Assembly: GCA_030737835.1 (NCBI GenBank)
Contig: CM060847.1
Location: 8,570,704 to 8,634,703 of the forward strand
Length of the DNA stretch: 64,000 bases
Reading direction: 5' to 3'
DNA from: Acorus gramineus
Taxonomy: Eukaryota; Streptophyta; Magnoliopsida; Acorales; Acoraceae
Of the stretch, positions 10,618 through 24,005 are shown piece by piece; the first letter of the stretch is position 1; every line of letters starts with the position of its first letter. Position numbers and translations under genes: made by a program. The notes beneath the pieces are model-generated. The model had not been told where the DNA came from. It ran no database searches and saw only the letters and a list, made by a program, of their open reading frames with translations.

Positions 10618-11500
10618 TTGGGTTTGGTCGTGAAAGTCTAGGGTTTATAAACGGGACCGAAACTCCAAAAATTCGAAATTAGCTCGACACGATTTTGTTT
10701 TTAGTATACACTTGGCTTTACTCGAGTGGGTTTAAGCATCTTAACATTAACATTTTAAATATTAATTTCTATATGATATTTATTAGATAATTGACATGTT
10801 TAAATAAAAAATTAAAATTTTAAGATTTTTTTTTTAAATATTAAAATTTTAATAATATTATAATATATCATAATTATAATTAATCATACAAGATAACAAA
10901 TATGAACAATATATAATATAAATATATATATATATTTTTATAACATATGTCGAATACGAATAATATTATATATTTTTTATTTTTTAGATACCGATTAAAA
11001 TCATATTCATATTTTTTTTTAAATAATTGACAAACTTAAATGAGTTTACTATAATAAGAGTATAAAGTAAAAAAACATATATATCATAAAAATTAAAAAT
11101 GATATTCTTATGAATTGAAATCATATATTTAAATTTTTTATAATATAATATATATCAAAATAAAAAAAAATACATACTATATAAGACAATTTTATATGTC
11201 GACGTTACTAATGCAATAACTACTAACGTGATTGTAAAACGAATTGAGTGTATCATGCACATCCACCACCTTTTAACACTTAAGGCACCACGTGTAGTCC
11301 TTACATGATTTGATATTTATTAAATATTTTGAAAGATGTGTTTATGTGAAAAAATAAAAATATGCTTCGATCTGACACAAAAAATTACAAATTACATGCT
11401 TAGCTTTGTAACGAAGGCACAAAAAAATACAAATTACATACTTAGTTTTGTAAAGCACATTCTTTGTAACAAAGACTGCATATAAACAAAAAGAGTAGGC
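10618..11500. other. Promoter side of deacetylase copy 1, then AT-rich spacer
   Basis: Directly upstream of the copy 1 start (minus strand) a telo-box-like motif, TAGGGTTTATAA on the plus strand at about 10640-10651, lies in the probable 5' UTR. Beyond it the sequence is extremely AT-rich with no gene recognised. Confidence 0.5.
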
Positions 11501-12029
11501 AACTTGTAATAAAAGAGGAGCCCAGTAAAAACATTAGCAACTGGTAAGAAAAAGTATACTTCATTGCATTGAATTACTGCAATTCTATCAAGCATTCTAC
11601 AGTATATACTATATATGTCATCTTCACCAGTGCCTCACACACCTCTTTTGAAAGCCAATATATTTGAATAGAAACACTACAGAAGATGTTGAACCCCAAA
11701 ACTTCGCCCATGGAAGTAAAATTAAATGGTAATGTTTTCAATCACCTAAAAACACAAATGGTAACAATTAAGCAGTTATCGTCTCAGTTGCCTGCAAAAG
11801 AATCTTGAGGATTTCCTGTGCAAAAAAGTATAGTTTTGTCTGGATGAACAAATGTTGAGTGTCCCAAAGGCTGTTGGAATTAGATTGATCAAAATGTCAA
11901 GGTATTACTGCTTTTGACTTTGTCAGCGCTGCATCAGTAATATAAGCCTTCAGTTAAACAAAAAGGCTAGCAGGAATATAGGTTAAGAATGTTAAAGATA
12001 TGCACCACATATATGCAGAGAACTATGTT
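11500..12029 (-). other. 3' UTR/downstream region of deacetylase copy 2
   Basis: Aligns with 5930-6405 downstream of copy 1 and marks the far end of the duplicated unit. It follows the TGA stop of copy 2 directly. Confidence 0.65.
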
Positions 12030-15000
12030 TCAGTGTCCAGTTGGATGATCATCAGCACCAGAAGCATGGGTTTTAGAACATTGGCCTTCCTCAGGTTCCG
12101 AATCATAATTTTCACCGTCCCATATGGGTTTCTTTTTTCTGGAATCCATGTCCTTCTCTTCCTGCATAAAATCAAACTTCTCCATAAAGATGAACAAAAA
12201 TTAGAGATACAGCAGTTACCTACCTCTGGAGGTTCCACATCTGGTGGTCTTTCCTGGAACTGCGTGCTTGGAGCATGTTGTAATCTTGAGAGATATTCCA
12301 ATAGGACATTTCTGAAATGAAATAAATGAGAAATGGTGAATGCAAGAGTTTGTTCACTTGTAAGATGTAAATGGTTAAGCATTTCAGGCTCTTGATAGTG
12401 CTTCACTTGCTAATCAAAAGAACCAAAACTTTTAACTGTAGTGATGACAGGACATAGTATCAACTAATAGTGCATGATTCAGAACCAAAGAACAGATAGA
12501 AGCCCACACTAATATACACTTTAAATATTGGTGACATGTGCATTTCTTCTACTTGATTGTTAGAGCAAATGAATAAGGGAAAAGCGCATGAAAGAAAAAA
12601 ATTCAAGTAGCCTTTTATTGTAGCATTACCTGGTGCGCTCTAAATTTCTGGGTGAGTTCCGATTCTCCACTTTGGTTGGTTCGATGTGAAGAGTATAGTC
12701 TGGGCCAAAATATTCATAATATTCATTGTATGGCAGTCTATTATCAGGTTCCACATCAACTGCAACTGCGGTCTGCAATTAGTTGGAAGCATTGTAAGAA
12801 ATCAGTATGCACTACTATTTGACAATGAATAAACCGAAAAGAATGTAACAAACAAGTAATTTCACTTCTATCCAACTTCAGGTTAAAGACCAGCAAGGTC
12901 AAACACCAAAAATTCAAAAATTAAACCCACTAACGAAAGAGCCTATCAATCACAGGAATAACACCAACCTCATAGCACCAGCAACGAGCGACATTGCGAA
13001 TGGTGTAGCCCCCACCTCCCAAAACCATCAGAGGCACATTGAAAGATCTGAGGAAGCGCAAGCAGCTGGCATGCCCCCTAACTGACAGGTTGAAGAATCC
13101 CAATTTATCCCCAGCCAATGAATCCGCACCGCACTGCAGAACAACAGCTTCGGGTTGGTAAACCTCCATGACTTTTTGAATGAGCGGCCTGAACAACCCC
13201 TGGAAGCTCTCATCATCTATACCATCATTCAGGGGGACATTCAGAGCATAGTACTTCCCAGGCCCATGCCCGATATTCTTAATATGCCCCGAACCAGGGA
13301 AGTAATCCCCGTATTTATGGAAAGATACCGTCATAACCCTGTCTGTCGTATAAAATGCCTCTTCCACACCATCTCCGTGGTGGACGTCAATATCTACATA
13401 TAGGACACGCTGACATCGTTTGAATCAGTTAAACTATTTGTGACCAATGATATCAAGAATTTAACATCCCTGAACCATAATAACAAATGCAGGATCCCAG
13501 AATATTTCCCAAAGACCCAAAAATTCAAATATTGGGTGGCAAAAGTTCAGATAACAAAAAAACATGAAAGTACATAAGCAAGAGAAGTGCACTAAAATTC
13601 ACATACTCATTGAATTTAAAATGTACATCACAGATCATCATATGTTTTATATAATCTTTAATCCCCAAAACAATCATTAAAATCACTAGATGGACCAATA
13701 AATGTTGAGATGGATTTTACAGGATTCATCATAATTCGCTTGAGTGAATACTTTAATAAACTTGCTGACAGTTTTAACCATCCAAGGTAATTCAGCTCAA
13801 AAAAAAAGTTGTGAATATTTTTGAGTTTTGAGAAAATCCTCCAATATTAGTAATAATTATGCATTATGCATTGAACAAGGATTAAACTTTCTAACTCTAA
13901 AAATCTACGATGCAAAAAATAACATGATAAAATAAGTTGACCAATTCAACAAAAATAAATAAATAAATAAATTATGCAGCGGTTGGAAAGAAAACATGGA
14001 CACATTTCCCATTTTAAAGGATATGATTCCATATTAAATAGTTTCAAGTGCTACTTTGTGGTTTACCGATTATGCATTTGGCCTTCAACTTTTGTGTGTT
14101 AAAAATAGTTTTTCTAAAATCCGGTGAAAAGGAGCCTTTCAATAAATCATGATAATCCAAATAGTTAAATTCTTAAAAATTGCTTCCAAAATGGCTTAAG
14201 AAGCAGATACAACAGTTCTTACTTTTTTTAAAAGCATAATGTTAGGAACAGCCCCTCATGTGTGCAACCCTACATATTTTGATTTTATTTTTAAGTGAAC
14301 ATGTACTTTCATAAAAAAAATTATATACCATAATAATTCATGTATAATCATTCATGCAAAAAAAAAAAAAAAAAAGGAATAACATATTCTAGCCCATTTT
14401 CTCGTCCTCAACCATATGATGTTAGACTGAATACATCTCCAAGCGACTGCGTATAATAATATTCTTTAAAAAATATTCCAAAATTTAATCAACCAATGAA
14501 GAACATTATTCAACATAAACGAAGAAAACTATAGATAAACACAAACCTTATGATACTTGAGAAGCTCGAGAATGCCAAGCACGATGTCATTGACATAACA
14601 GAACCCCGACGCCTCCCCCTTCTTCGCGTGGTGCAGCCCTCCCGCCCAATTGACCGCGATGTCCGCATCCCTCCGATTCAGCTTCACCGCCGCCCCAATC
14701 GATCCTCCCGCGGACGCCTGAGAGAATCCGAACAAACCCTCGAAGACCGGACAGTCCTCTCCGATGTTGAACTTCTTCATCCGCCTCGTCAACGCGGGAT
14801 CCTTCTTGCCGACAATGGCGTCGGGGGTGACGGAGGAGATGAAGTCGACGTAGTCGGCGGAGTGGAAGCGGCGGATGTCATCGGGGGTGGCGGGGAAGGG
14901 GACGCAGACCTCCATGAGACGGTGGAGGCCGTAGTGGACGGCGAGGTTGTGAGCCATACGGATGCGGTGGGGCTTCATCGGGTGGCCTTGACCGTAGAAG

Positions 15001-15095
15001 TGATCGCCGATCGAGGGCTCGTAGAAGTAGGTCACGCGGCGCTTCTTCGCATCGGCGCCTGTTGAGGGCAGGGACGACCCCGACTTCTCGTCCAT
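12030..15095 (-). CDS. HDA6: Class I histone deacetylase, canonical copy 2
   Basis: Five exons on the minus strand (15095-14547, 13409-12969, 12772-12630, 12311-12224, 12161-12030) join in frame to 450 aa, the normal length for the RPD3/HDA6 class. It deacetylates histone lysines in nuclear repressor complexes and, by family knowledge, supports gene silencing. All signature motifs are intact: [14 protein letters not shown], the HHAKK histidine pair, [15 protein letters not shown] zinc ligands, QCGADS and [14 protein letters not shown]. The protein ends in a short acidic tail ([15 protein letters not shown]) and stops at TGA. The first three exons match copy 1 base for base in length, and the fourth is 3 nt shorter. 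A CT-rich tract lies just before the ATG. Confidence 0.93.
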
Positions 15096-15499
15096 TCTCT
15101 CTCTCTCTCTCTGTATGTCTCGATCTCGAGCGCGGGCGCTTTAAGCGAAATAGAGAGGAGGGGTTTTATAGAGGGAACGGAGTCGGAGATCCGAGTCCAA
15201 CCGAGTCCACCTCGGTTGGGTGGATTATGGTACATTGAATCGACGGCTAGAAAACCCCCATGTTCGATGGGTGGCGTGGGGAGGGGGGGGGGGTGAGGAT
15301 GGAAATATGGAATAGCTTTCACAGGTGGTATTGTTTTGAATAAATATGATTATCACTAATCATATACCCATACTATATCAAATTTAAAATTTATGTCAAA
15401 TTTTCATAAAATAAACTCTTGACGTAAGCCCATATCTAATGAAGGGAGATTAAAAAAATTACATAGATTAAGAGACACCCAAACTTTGAATTTGCATTA

Positions 15500-15930
15500 C
15501 TTGTTTGGATACAAAATAAGATTTATTCTTGCATATGCAGTTATTTCGACATAAGTGGGTATAGCAGTGGAGTAAGTGATTTATGTTTGGTTGTGTTCTG
15601 AATTATTTTCATTAGGAAATATAATAATAAAGTTTTTATTGTTTTGATAAAATGTGTATAAAATGTATTTAAAGATTTATAAAATGTCAAAAAAACGATG
15701 ATAGTTGATTTGACAGGTGATTCATAAGAGGTGATAAGAGCTAATTTGACAGTGAACTTACGTATTATTTAAATAGAATAAATTAAAATAATTTTAATTC
15801 TAAATGTTGATTGAAATCTATATACCATTTTATGTCAGTTTATTCCAACATAGTTTATTTATGGATATTCAAGACTTTAAAACAATCAAAATCTACTGTT
15901 CCCGTTTATTTTAGGATATTTCGACCCTAT
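15500..15930. repeat. Dispersed repeat family B copy
   Basis: Shares the ordered motifs of the block at 3036-3260, including a GATTTATAAAATGT-type phrase followed by the TTGACAG motif. Diverged and without clear ends. Confidence 0.5.
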
Positions 15931-16224
15931 TACAAAATGGGGGTAGATGACGTGGAATTTGCAAAATTGATAGAGTGAATAAGCTTACAAACTTATGACG
16001 ACTGTTAATATATTTGTCAAGAACTGATTCATGGATCCCTTGACTAAGAGATTAGATTTTTTTGGTTAAATATATTATAATTTTGGGTGTTGCACTGTTG
16101 CAGTACCATGAAAAACAAATTTTCTTTAAACTTTTTTTTTTATAAGTAAGTCTTCTTTTTCACAAACCACTTTAATTTTTGATGACTTTAATGTGGAGGT
16201 TCCATCTTTTATTCATCTAGGTCC

Positions 16225-16640
16225 CATTTGACATAATTATTCTAGGATTTATAACTATTATAAAAATAAATTGTTATACTAGCGGAATAAGTTATTTTAT
16301 ATTTGATTGTGTTTTTAGTTATTTTTGTTAAAAAATATAACGATAAAGTTTGCATTGTTTGGTTGATTATAAAATAAATTATTGATAAAATGTGAATAAG
16401 ATGCACATAAAGATTTATAAAATGTAAAAAAATTATTTAAATGATTTGACACGTGAGCTCCATTATTTATATAAGGTAGTAACAATTAATTTGACAGTAA
16501 GACCCACTTATTATGTTACCTGTAATTGCCTAATATGATGGAGGAGGTGAATGATTATACCACCTAATTCTAGTTTATATTGACATCCAAATACCAATCT
16601 ATTCCATCAATCAAAGCAAATTTTTTTATTCTATTTTAGT
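16225..16640. repeat. Dispersed repeat family B copy
   Basis: Same ordered motifs as at 3036-3260 and 15500-15930, with further divergence. Confidence 0.5.
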
Positions 16641-17194
16641 CTATTTCAACATTAACCCTCTCTCCAAACAGTTCATTACGAATTGAAAATCAATAATAAA
16701 CCCATTTGGAATTAAATTTGAAGAGCATCTTAATTTTTAATAAGTCGATTAAAATAATTAATAATGGAAAAAAACTAGTATGACCTTTTTTTTTTTTTTA
16801 ACAGAAACTACTTCCTTGACCGTTTGAATATAACAAACTAAAATGTGAAACTAAAAACATGGAATAAAAAAATCCGGTTTGAAGCAGATGAAAATTAATT
16901 TTGCAAACGTCCAATCAATGAGTTTTTGACGACCCATATCTCAGCTCAAATAATGTCATGAGGTTAGTTTGACAACGACATAATAAGTAAGATAACGTGA
17001 CAAGTGAAGAATAAATAATTGAAGAACAATCTACAATGTTGAATATAAAAATAATTAGGATAGAGTGGGATGTTCTCTCGATTTTAAAATATAAATTTTT
17101 TGTTAAAATAACATTCATTTATTTATCTAGTGATAACTTATATATAAACGAGGACAAAATTATATATAGAAAATTAAATTATCATAAGGTTTAT

Positions 17195-17530
17195 AATTAT
17201 TATAGACATATAAAGATAAAATAATTTTATGTTTTGTTGTGTTTTGAATTATTTTTATTGAAAAATATAACAATAAATTTTTTGTTGTCTAGGTAAAATG
17301 TAAATGAGGTGTGGATAAAGATTTATTAAAAGTAAAAAATAATGATATATGATTTAACTGTTAATTTATAAGAGATGATGATTGTTAATTTGACAGCAGG
17401 GTCATGTATTCTTTTTGATTGAATAATTTGAAATAACTTAATTTTAGGGGTTGGTTGAAATCCATATATCATTTTAAAGCAGTTTATTCTGACATACAAA
17501 TTCTCATTTATTCCAACCATCCGAATAATA
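17195..17530. repeat. Dispersed repeat family B copy
   Basis: Same family and orientation as the copies at 15.5 and 16.2 kb; ends about 220 bp before the CDT2 promoter motifs. Confidence 0.45.
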
Positions 17531-17749
17531 TTAAACCCTTACTTCATATTATACAAATTTAATCCACCATCCATTTCCATTCTTTTTAAAATCGGAATCA
17601 GGGTAATTCATTTTTAAAATTATATATTATATATATGTGAGTACCGACTTCGGACTCAAACCAAAACGAAGGGGTAATTATGTCTTTTCAATGTACCTCG
17701 CCGTCCCGCTTTCGAAACTCAATACTGTGAAATTGAAAAAAAATGTTCG

Positions 17750-17777
17750 TTCCCGCGAAACACACTTTCGCGCCAAA
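17750..17777 (+). promoter_or_regulatory. Pair of E2F-type sites upstream of CDT2
   Basis: TTCCCGCGAAA at 17750-17760 and TTTCGCGCCAAA at 17766-17777 both match the E2F/DP consensus TTTSSCGC in one orientation or the other. They lie 96-123 bp before the CDT2 ATG. CDT2 acts in S phase, so E2F control fits its role. A telo-box-like AAACCCTAA sits closer to the start, at about 17854-17864. Confidence 0.7.
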
Positions 17778-17872
17778 CCCCTCCATTAAATTTCGAAACC
17801 AAAACATGGTCTCTATCTAGGTCAAAAAAAAAAAAAAAAAAACGCAACCACTGAAAACCCTAATCGAAGAAG

Positions 17873-20800
17873 ATGAAGAGCTCGCTGTCATTTTTCCGAG
17901 GCCTGAAGACCAGAGAACTCAACGGATTCAGAGGTAAGTCCACGATCCCACCCCCCAAAAAAATCCGATCTTGACCCCGATCTTGCCCTAATTTCACGGT
18001 TTCTGCAACCACAGTACGAAGGACGCCTTCATTCGCCGATCTAAGATCGGACGGCGGCGGTCGAGGCTTCGGGGTCGTCAAGATCCAGCACGAGATCGGA
18101 GGAACCCCTCCTTTTTCCGTCTCGTTTTTCAAGGTGAGAACAAGAAGGGATAAAATCGGGTTTTTGATGCTTTTCCGTGAAGCTGTGAACAGAAGCTGAG
18201 GTTTTGGTTTTTGTTGTTCGTGTTATTTTGTGCAGTCGAGACTGAATTCGCATCTTCTCGCGGTATCTGATGAGGAAGGCTATGTTAGTTTCTATAACAC
18301 TCGTAGGGAGCTCCCATCCTATGATACGTGCAGAGAAAAGACTGGTTCGTTCAGGAGTTAATGCTTTTGGATGACAAAATTAGGGTTTAGGGTTTTAAAT
18401 TCCTCAAATGATTTGTTTGTGTTGCAGATGAAATTAAGATTTGTGAGTGGAGTGCACATCAGAATTCAGTTTTTGATTTGTGCCTAATAAAGGTAATATA
18501 TTTGTTTGATCCAATCAAACAATTTTGGTTGATTTTTAGTGATGTAATGTAATAAAATTGAGTTTGATATGGCTTTCTTACATGAGTTTTGCATGTTCTA
18601 GGATGATTCATGCATTTTGACTGCTTCGGGTGACCAAATGGTAAGTCTGGGAACTCTCTTTTTAGCACTGTATGTTTATATCTTTGGGATGGATTAATAA
18701 GCGTGCGAAGCATTTAATCCAGTTGGAAATGCAATATATGATGTTTCAGTCAGTAATAAGAATTTAATTACATTTTGCCCCAGGGTTCTATGGTGCATGA
18801 ATGAACACTTAACACTCCGTTGCCTAGTTTATTGGGATCAATAAAGACCAGTGCAATTTCCACATTTCTTTCAAATGTCATTGAAATGAATGCTAATCTC
18901 TTGTGCTTTAGACCTTTAGTACATGAATTGCCTTGTCAATCTTGGCTGATCTATGGAAGGGTAATCGGTTGAATGATAAAAAGTTCATTAGGCGGATAAG
19001 AAAAATCAGGCTCCTACTTTTATATGGAATGTTTTCCAACATGTAATATCACAGTCACTTCTCCATCATCAAAAGCATATATATTATTTTGAATGTCATG
19101 TTAAAGTTTTTAAATGATATAAAGCATGTGTGAAGTGTTCGATTTGTACAGGGGAAAAGCACAGTAATTGAAGAAATGATCATAATTATTTGTATGCACT
19201 GCTGCAAGATGCAAGGGTGGGTGCACATGTTAATGTTTGAATTTGACCATATCATGGCAAGAATAGACCACATATATGTTTTCAGATAATGTCTGTTAGG
19301 CAGTTGTATGAATTCAGATAACTGATATGAAATTCATTTCAACAGATAAAGATATGGGATGTAGAGAGGCAGAAATGCGCAGGTATAATGAAGGGGCACA
19401 CTGGCAGTGTAAAATCACTGAGTTCACATCCATTTAATCCAGGTGAATATATGTATCATTGCTTCTTCTTTTATATTTAGCATTTTATTGTTTGATTTTT
19501 ATTCTTCATATCTGAAATTATTTTTGTGCCAGATCTCATTGTTTCTGGTTCAAGAGATGGATCTTTTGCTCTTTGGGACATGAGATGTTGTTCTGATCTA
19601 AATCACACTGGGATAGCATGTATTGGGTATGTTCATTCTAAACTATTATTTAAGCGGCTCATATCTTTTATTGGTCCATATATTTTGGTTTTTAGTCCCC
19701 TAGAGTAAGCACAGCTGTTCAGAGTCATGTACAACCCACCAAACCTCTACATAGAACTTCTCGTCATGCGCATGGCCATTAGCAAAGCCAGTTTATTGTT
19801 TTTCATTGAAAAGAATAATGCTGACCTTGTGGATTGAATCACTGCTATTTTTAAATAATTCAGGCCAACAGACACTGTTGTGAGAGCCCATACACTGACA
19901 ATGGCGAAACGAGTCAGGCGAAGGAAGGTAGTTAATTATCCACTGTTTTTTCCATAATGAGTATCACAAAATCCGATGATAATTTTCTTTCTCATCTCAA
20001 CTTACTGCAGTCATCCGTTACAAGTGTAACATCAGTCCTATATCTCAGAGATGGAATTTCCATTGCCAGTGCTGGTGCAACAGACAGGTAGGGGATGGAC
20101 ATCACAAAGAATTTTCTCAGCTTTGGAGTCTCTTTTAGAAAACTACAAGTTGTTGCTATTTTCTGCCTTGGCATGCAAACCATATGTAATAAATATGATT
20201 ATTTTGCTCATTTCCCTTTTTTTCATTTCTATGATTCATGTCAGTGTGGTAAAATTCTGGGATACACGCAAACTGAAAACCTCCATTGTGGAAACATGCC
20301 CTCGAATCAAGCCCTCTACTGCAAAGGTAAGTTTGAATACAAGCTGCACATATATGATCAACTTGTTCAGTTCTTTTGCTTAGTGTTCTTTGATTAAATA
20401 AATTGACTACCTGATAAGTCACACACAACAAAAGTTTTATTATTTCAAATCTGCTCTGTATTTTTTCTCCTAAAAAAAAAGGCTACACAACAAAAGTCAA
20501 CAATGGCTGACGCAAAGAGAAAATTATGTGAGACATGGAGCCCAAGTGTCTCATTTATAGCTAAAAACAGTAAAACACATCAATAACTATCTGAATTAGA
20601 TGACTTACAGTATAATTGCATCGAACTAAAATTTTCAATCTGTCAAATCCTTACTCGCCACTGACACTTTTTCACATAAAGGAGAAAACAAGACTACATG
20701 GGATTTCCTGCCTATCTCAGGATTTAAATGGGGTGTTCATCGCAGTGTCTTGCATGGATAGCAGGTATTTTTTAATAAGGTTTCACAACTAAGGTTTGTG

Positions 20801-22263
20801 CTAAATTATTTTTCTTAATCAGCAAGTGTGTTTTAAATGTTGGACTAAATGTTTCTTCACTTCTGTCAGGATATATTTATATGATGTGCTTCATGTAGAC
20901 AAAGGTCCAGTGAAAAGTTTCTCGGGTAGCAAGATCGAGAACTTTTATATAAAGGTAAATCCTACTGTAATACTGTGATAAATTTCTATTTATGCCAATG
21001 AAATGTAACATTTATCTGATTTTTAGTGAACAATGGAAACTTTATACTTTCAAAGTGTTCATCATATGTTTAGCTTACTGTTTTTTGACATTGGCAGTCA
21101 GCGCTTAGTCCAGATGCTTCTCACATCCTTGGTGGCTCTAGCGATGGACAAACATTTATATGGCAGGTCCTGAATGCAAAAAAAATTTGTTCAAAGTGAA
21201 TTCTTTTCTGTATTTTTCTTATTTTGAACTTGAACACTTGAAACATATCTCAATACTTATAACAGGTGAGTCGGCCTGAAGTGAATCCAGTCATATTGGA
21301 GGGCCATTTTGGAGAAGTTACTGGAGTAGATTGGTGTGCCCTCTGACAAAATGATGTTGCAGCATTCTTTTTACCATTCCTTTTCACAAGGCTTATATAA
21401 ACATGCTTTATCTTTCCAGGTGCCCCACAGAGGTTGGTAAAATAGCAACTGCATCGGATGATTTCACGGTCAGTTCACTTGGTTATGGACCTTATGGTTG
21501 CTAGGTTGCTTTCTTTCTTTTGTGGTCTACTACCCATTCATAAATTATACTTAAGGTTAAGTAGGAGGTAGTGGAAAAATGCTTTAAGCAGCATTGATGT
21601 TTAATGCAATATATCAGTAGTCACAACTTTTATGTAGACTTCTAACTCCTATTGTGAAACTTCTATTATTAACATCAAGAATAGGGTCTTCCAACTCCTA
21701 TTTATTCACTAAATATAGCTATCTCGTCATCGTTCTACTATTATTTTTTCTCATTTTTTTTGCATAGAAAATAAAACAATGAAGTATCGAAGCATCAACT
21801 ACCTAGCATCAAAGCAAGCAGTTGTTCTCTTCCTGCTACACCTTCCGATGTTAACTTAAATCGGTGTTTATTCTTGTAGGTTCGCATCTGGAATTCTCAT
21901 CAAGAGAGCTACCTAAACTCAAGATCCCCATCATCACTGCGAAAGAGAGTCTTTGCCAGTCCAAGTATGGAACACAAAAGGCTTATAATGAATGCAATGG
22001 CAACAGATCCTGCAAAGTCTAACAATGGCCCCTATCAATCTGAAAAAGACACAACCGAACACCGATCACCTGCCCAGGTTAAAATGCTTGGTCTTGGCAC
22101 ACCAGAATCTGCAAAGAGGCGTCTCTCTGATGCATTTCCAGAGGAAGAAATGGAACTACAGAAGACTCCAGAATCGGAACTGAACAGCCCATCCTCCGTT
22201 CTCAACCCGCCCCAGTCCTTGAAAAGGAGGACCATCCGAGACTACTTCGTGCCAACATCTTGA
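17873..22263 (+). CDS. CDT2: CDT2/DTL, WD40 substrate receptor of the CRL4 ubiquitin ligase
   Basis: Sixteen exons (17873-17933, 18015-18133, 18236-18344, 18428-18492, 18602-18640, 19346-19442, 19533-19626, 19864-19927, 20011-20087, 20245-20326, 20682-20764, 20870-20954, 21098-21166, 21266-21333, 21420-21468, 21880-22263) join in frame to 514 aa. In animals and yeast this protein brings PCNA-bound substrates such as CDT1 to CUL4-DDB1 for destruction in S phase. WD40 blades span about 60-390. The DDB1-docking WDxR motifs are WDMR (about 178-181) and WDTR (about 247-250). The tail is basic and Ser/Pro-rich and ends in [10 protein letters not shown], which resembles the PCNA-binding PIP box at the C terminus of animal CDT2. 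Paired E2F-type sites precede it. Confidence 0.93.
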
Positions 22264-24005
22264 TCCTGTGAGACCCTCTTTGTACAGTATTAATCAAGGG
22301 AAATAGAGGGTTTCCAAGGGAAACAAATACACTTAATATGGTATTTTTTTTTAACCTACTGTTTTTACTGATTGCCATTTTGATTTATATCAGCTTCTCA
22401 TTCTAATTTTTTCCCACCATCTGGTTGTGATTTTTTTTTGTAGGTTTGCCACAAATGCCTCAAAATGGATTGTTTTTGGTCTGAACAGTTGTTGCAGATC
22501 TCAGTTAAGAGGACCGACAACTAAATACAGATGTTTCAGTATGAAACTTCTAAATCCATTCTTTGAGTGTCATTAGCTGGACTTCATATGACAGTTTTGA
22601 AGTTCTGATGAATTGTACAAAGTGATTAATATATGTAACAGTGAATCCAATTTATATTGTCATTTTTTTTCTTCCTGATACTGGAGACCATACATGATTC
22701 ATGTTATGAATGATGGTAGTTACTTGTTACTTGCTGTGCTCGTTGTAATCCTGTTCATCAAACTGATGGTTCCTCCTAAAATGTGCTGATCAATTGCGAA
22801 GCATGATTGTATTGTTCACCTGGTGTGAATATGTTTAAATAACCTGTACTTCCATTACAGAGTATTAAATACACCCGAATTAGAGTAGAAGACGAGAGAA
22901 GGATTTGTTGGAATATTGGGGAATCAAATTTTCTTTATCAAAATAACGAAATTTAATTTAATTTATATTTATTATTTTTTTGTTGTATAAAGGGTTTGCA
23001 TAAGGTTTGGAATGGAAAAATCTTATTTTGATTTTTTTTAGGGTTTCGAGGGCTTGAGTGACTGCATGAATTTATATTGTTGTTACATGTAGATTTGATT
23101 ATTTAATTGAAATATATTGTGATATTTTTTAATTTTAAATAATTATATGTCTAGTTTAAAAATTTTATATATTTTGTGGTCAATTTTATAAGGGTTGTTT
23201 TCATTTACAATAATCATTCTTATTTGAAAAATATTATTTAGGTTTAGGTTAGGATTGAGTATTCACTGATTTAAGTTTGTTCACTTTTTTTATATATTTT
23301 TATTAAAATGATAAATAATGTTTTGGAATTTTATTGTGACACTAGTCGTGAGAGAGAATAAAAGAGTATGAAAATGATTTCATGTATGTGGTTTATGTAG
23401 GTGGAACTTGTATCTTTACTTATCGTTATAATCATCCTTTATCTTATCATTTTAAAATGAAAATAGAAATATTTTGTTTTAACTAAGGCTGGTTTGGTAA
23501 GAGAATAAGATTTTGATAATAAGTTGTCATTAATTTTAGAGGATAAAAAATCCATCAATGTTTATATTTACATTTGTTAAAATTGGAAGAAGAAGTGGAG
23601 ATAAATGATATCCCAGCCTTTAATTAGAATAAAATATCTCTATTTTTATTTTAAATTCGAGACATTTGTCTGCAATTTATCCTAATTATTTTTATATCAA
23701 ACAGGAATAAATTGTTTTTTCATTCATTTATCTCATAATTATCCCTTATCCTCTTGTTACACCAGTAAAAAAATGGACATATTTTACCGATTCAAACCCG
23801 GATCATTATTTTATGTTTCTCTAGGTTCTTTCAATTCATGTACTTCATTAAATAATATTTATTATTTAAAAACAAATAAAAACAAATGTTTGGTATGGGT
23901 TTTGTTTGGTAAAAGAAAAAGAGTTCCAAACAACAAAAAGGAGGGACATGGTTCGTGTCCGATACGATACGGTTGCGGCGATCTTCCACTTTGGCAGCGG
24001 AAGCT
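22264..24005. other. CDT2 3' region, spacer and PRS promoter
   Basis: About 22264-22650 is probable CDT2 3' UTR and downstream sequence. From about 22900 the DNA is AT-rich with no gene recognised, up to the GC-rich start of the PRPP synthetase gene. Confidence 0.5.

Larger units (their letters stand above)
15096..17740. other. Spacer between divergent deacetylase copy 2 and CDT2
   Basis: No gene recognised. The first 230 bp are the deacetylase promoter and 5' UTR side, with a (CT)n tract at 15096-15111. The rest is dominated by three diverged copies of dispersed repeat family B. Confidence 0.55.
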
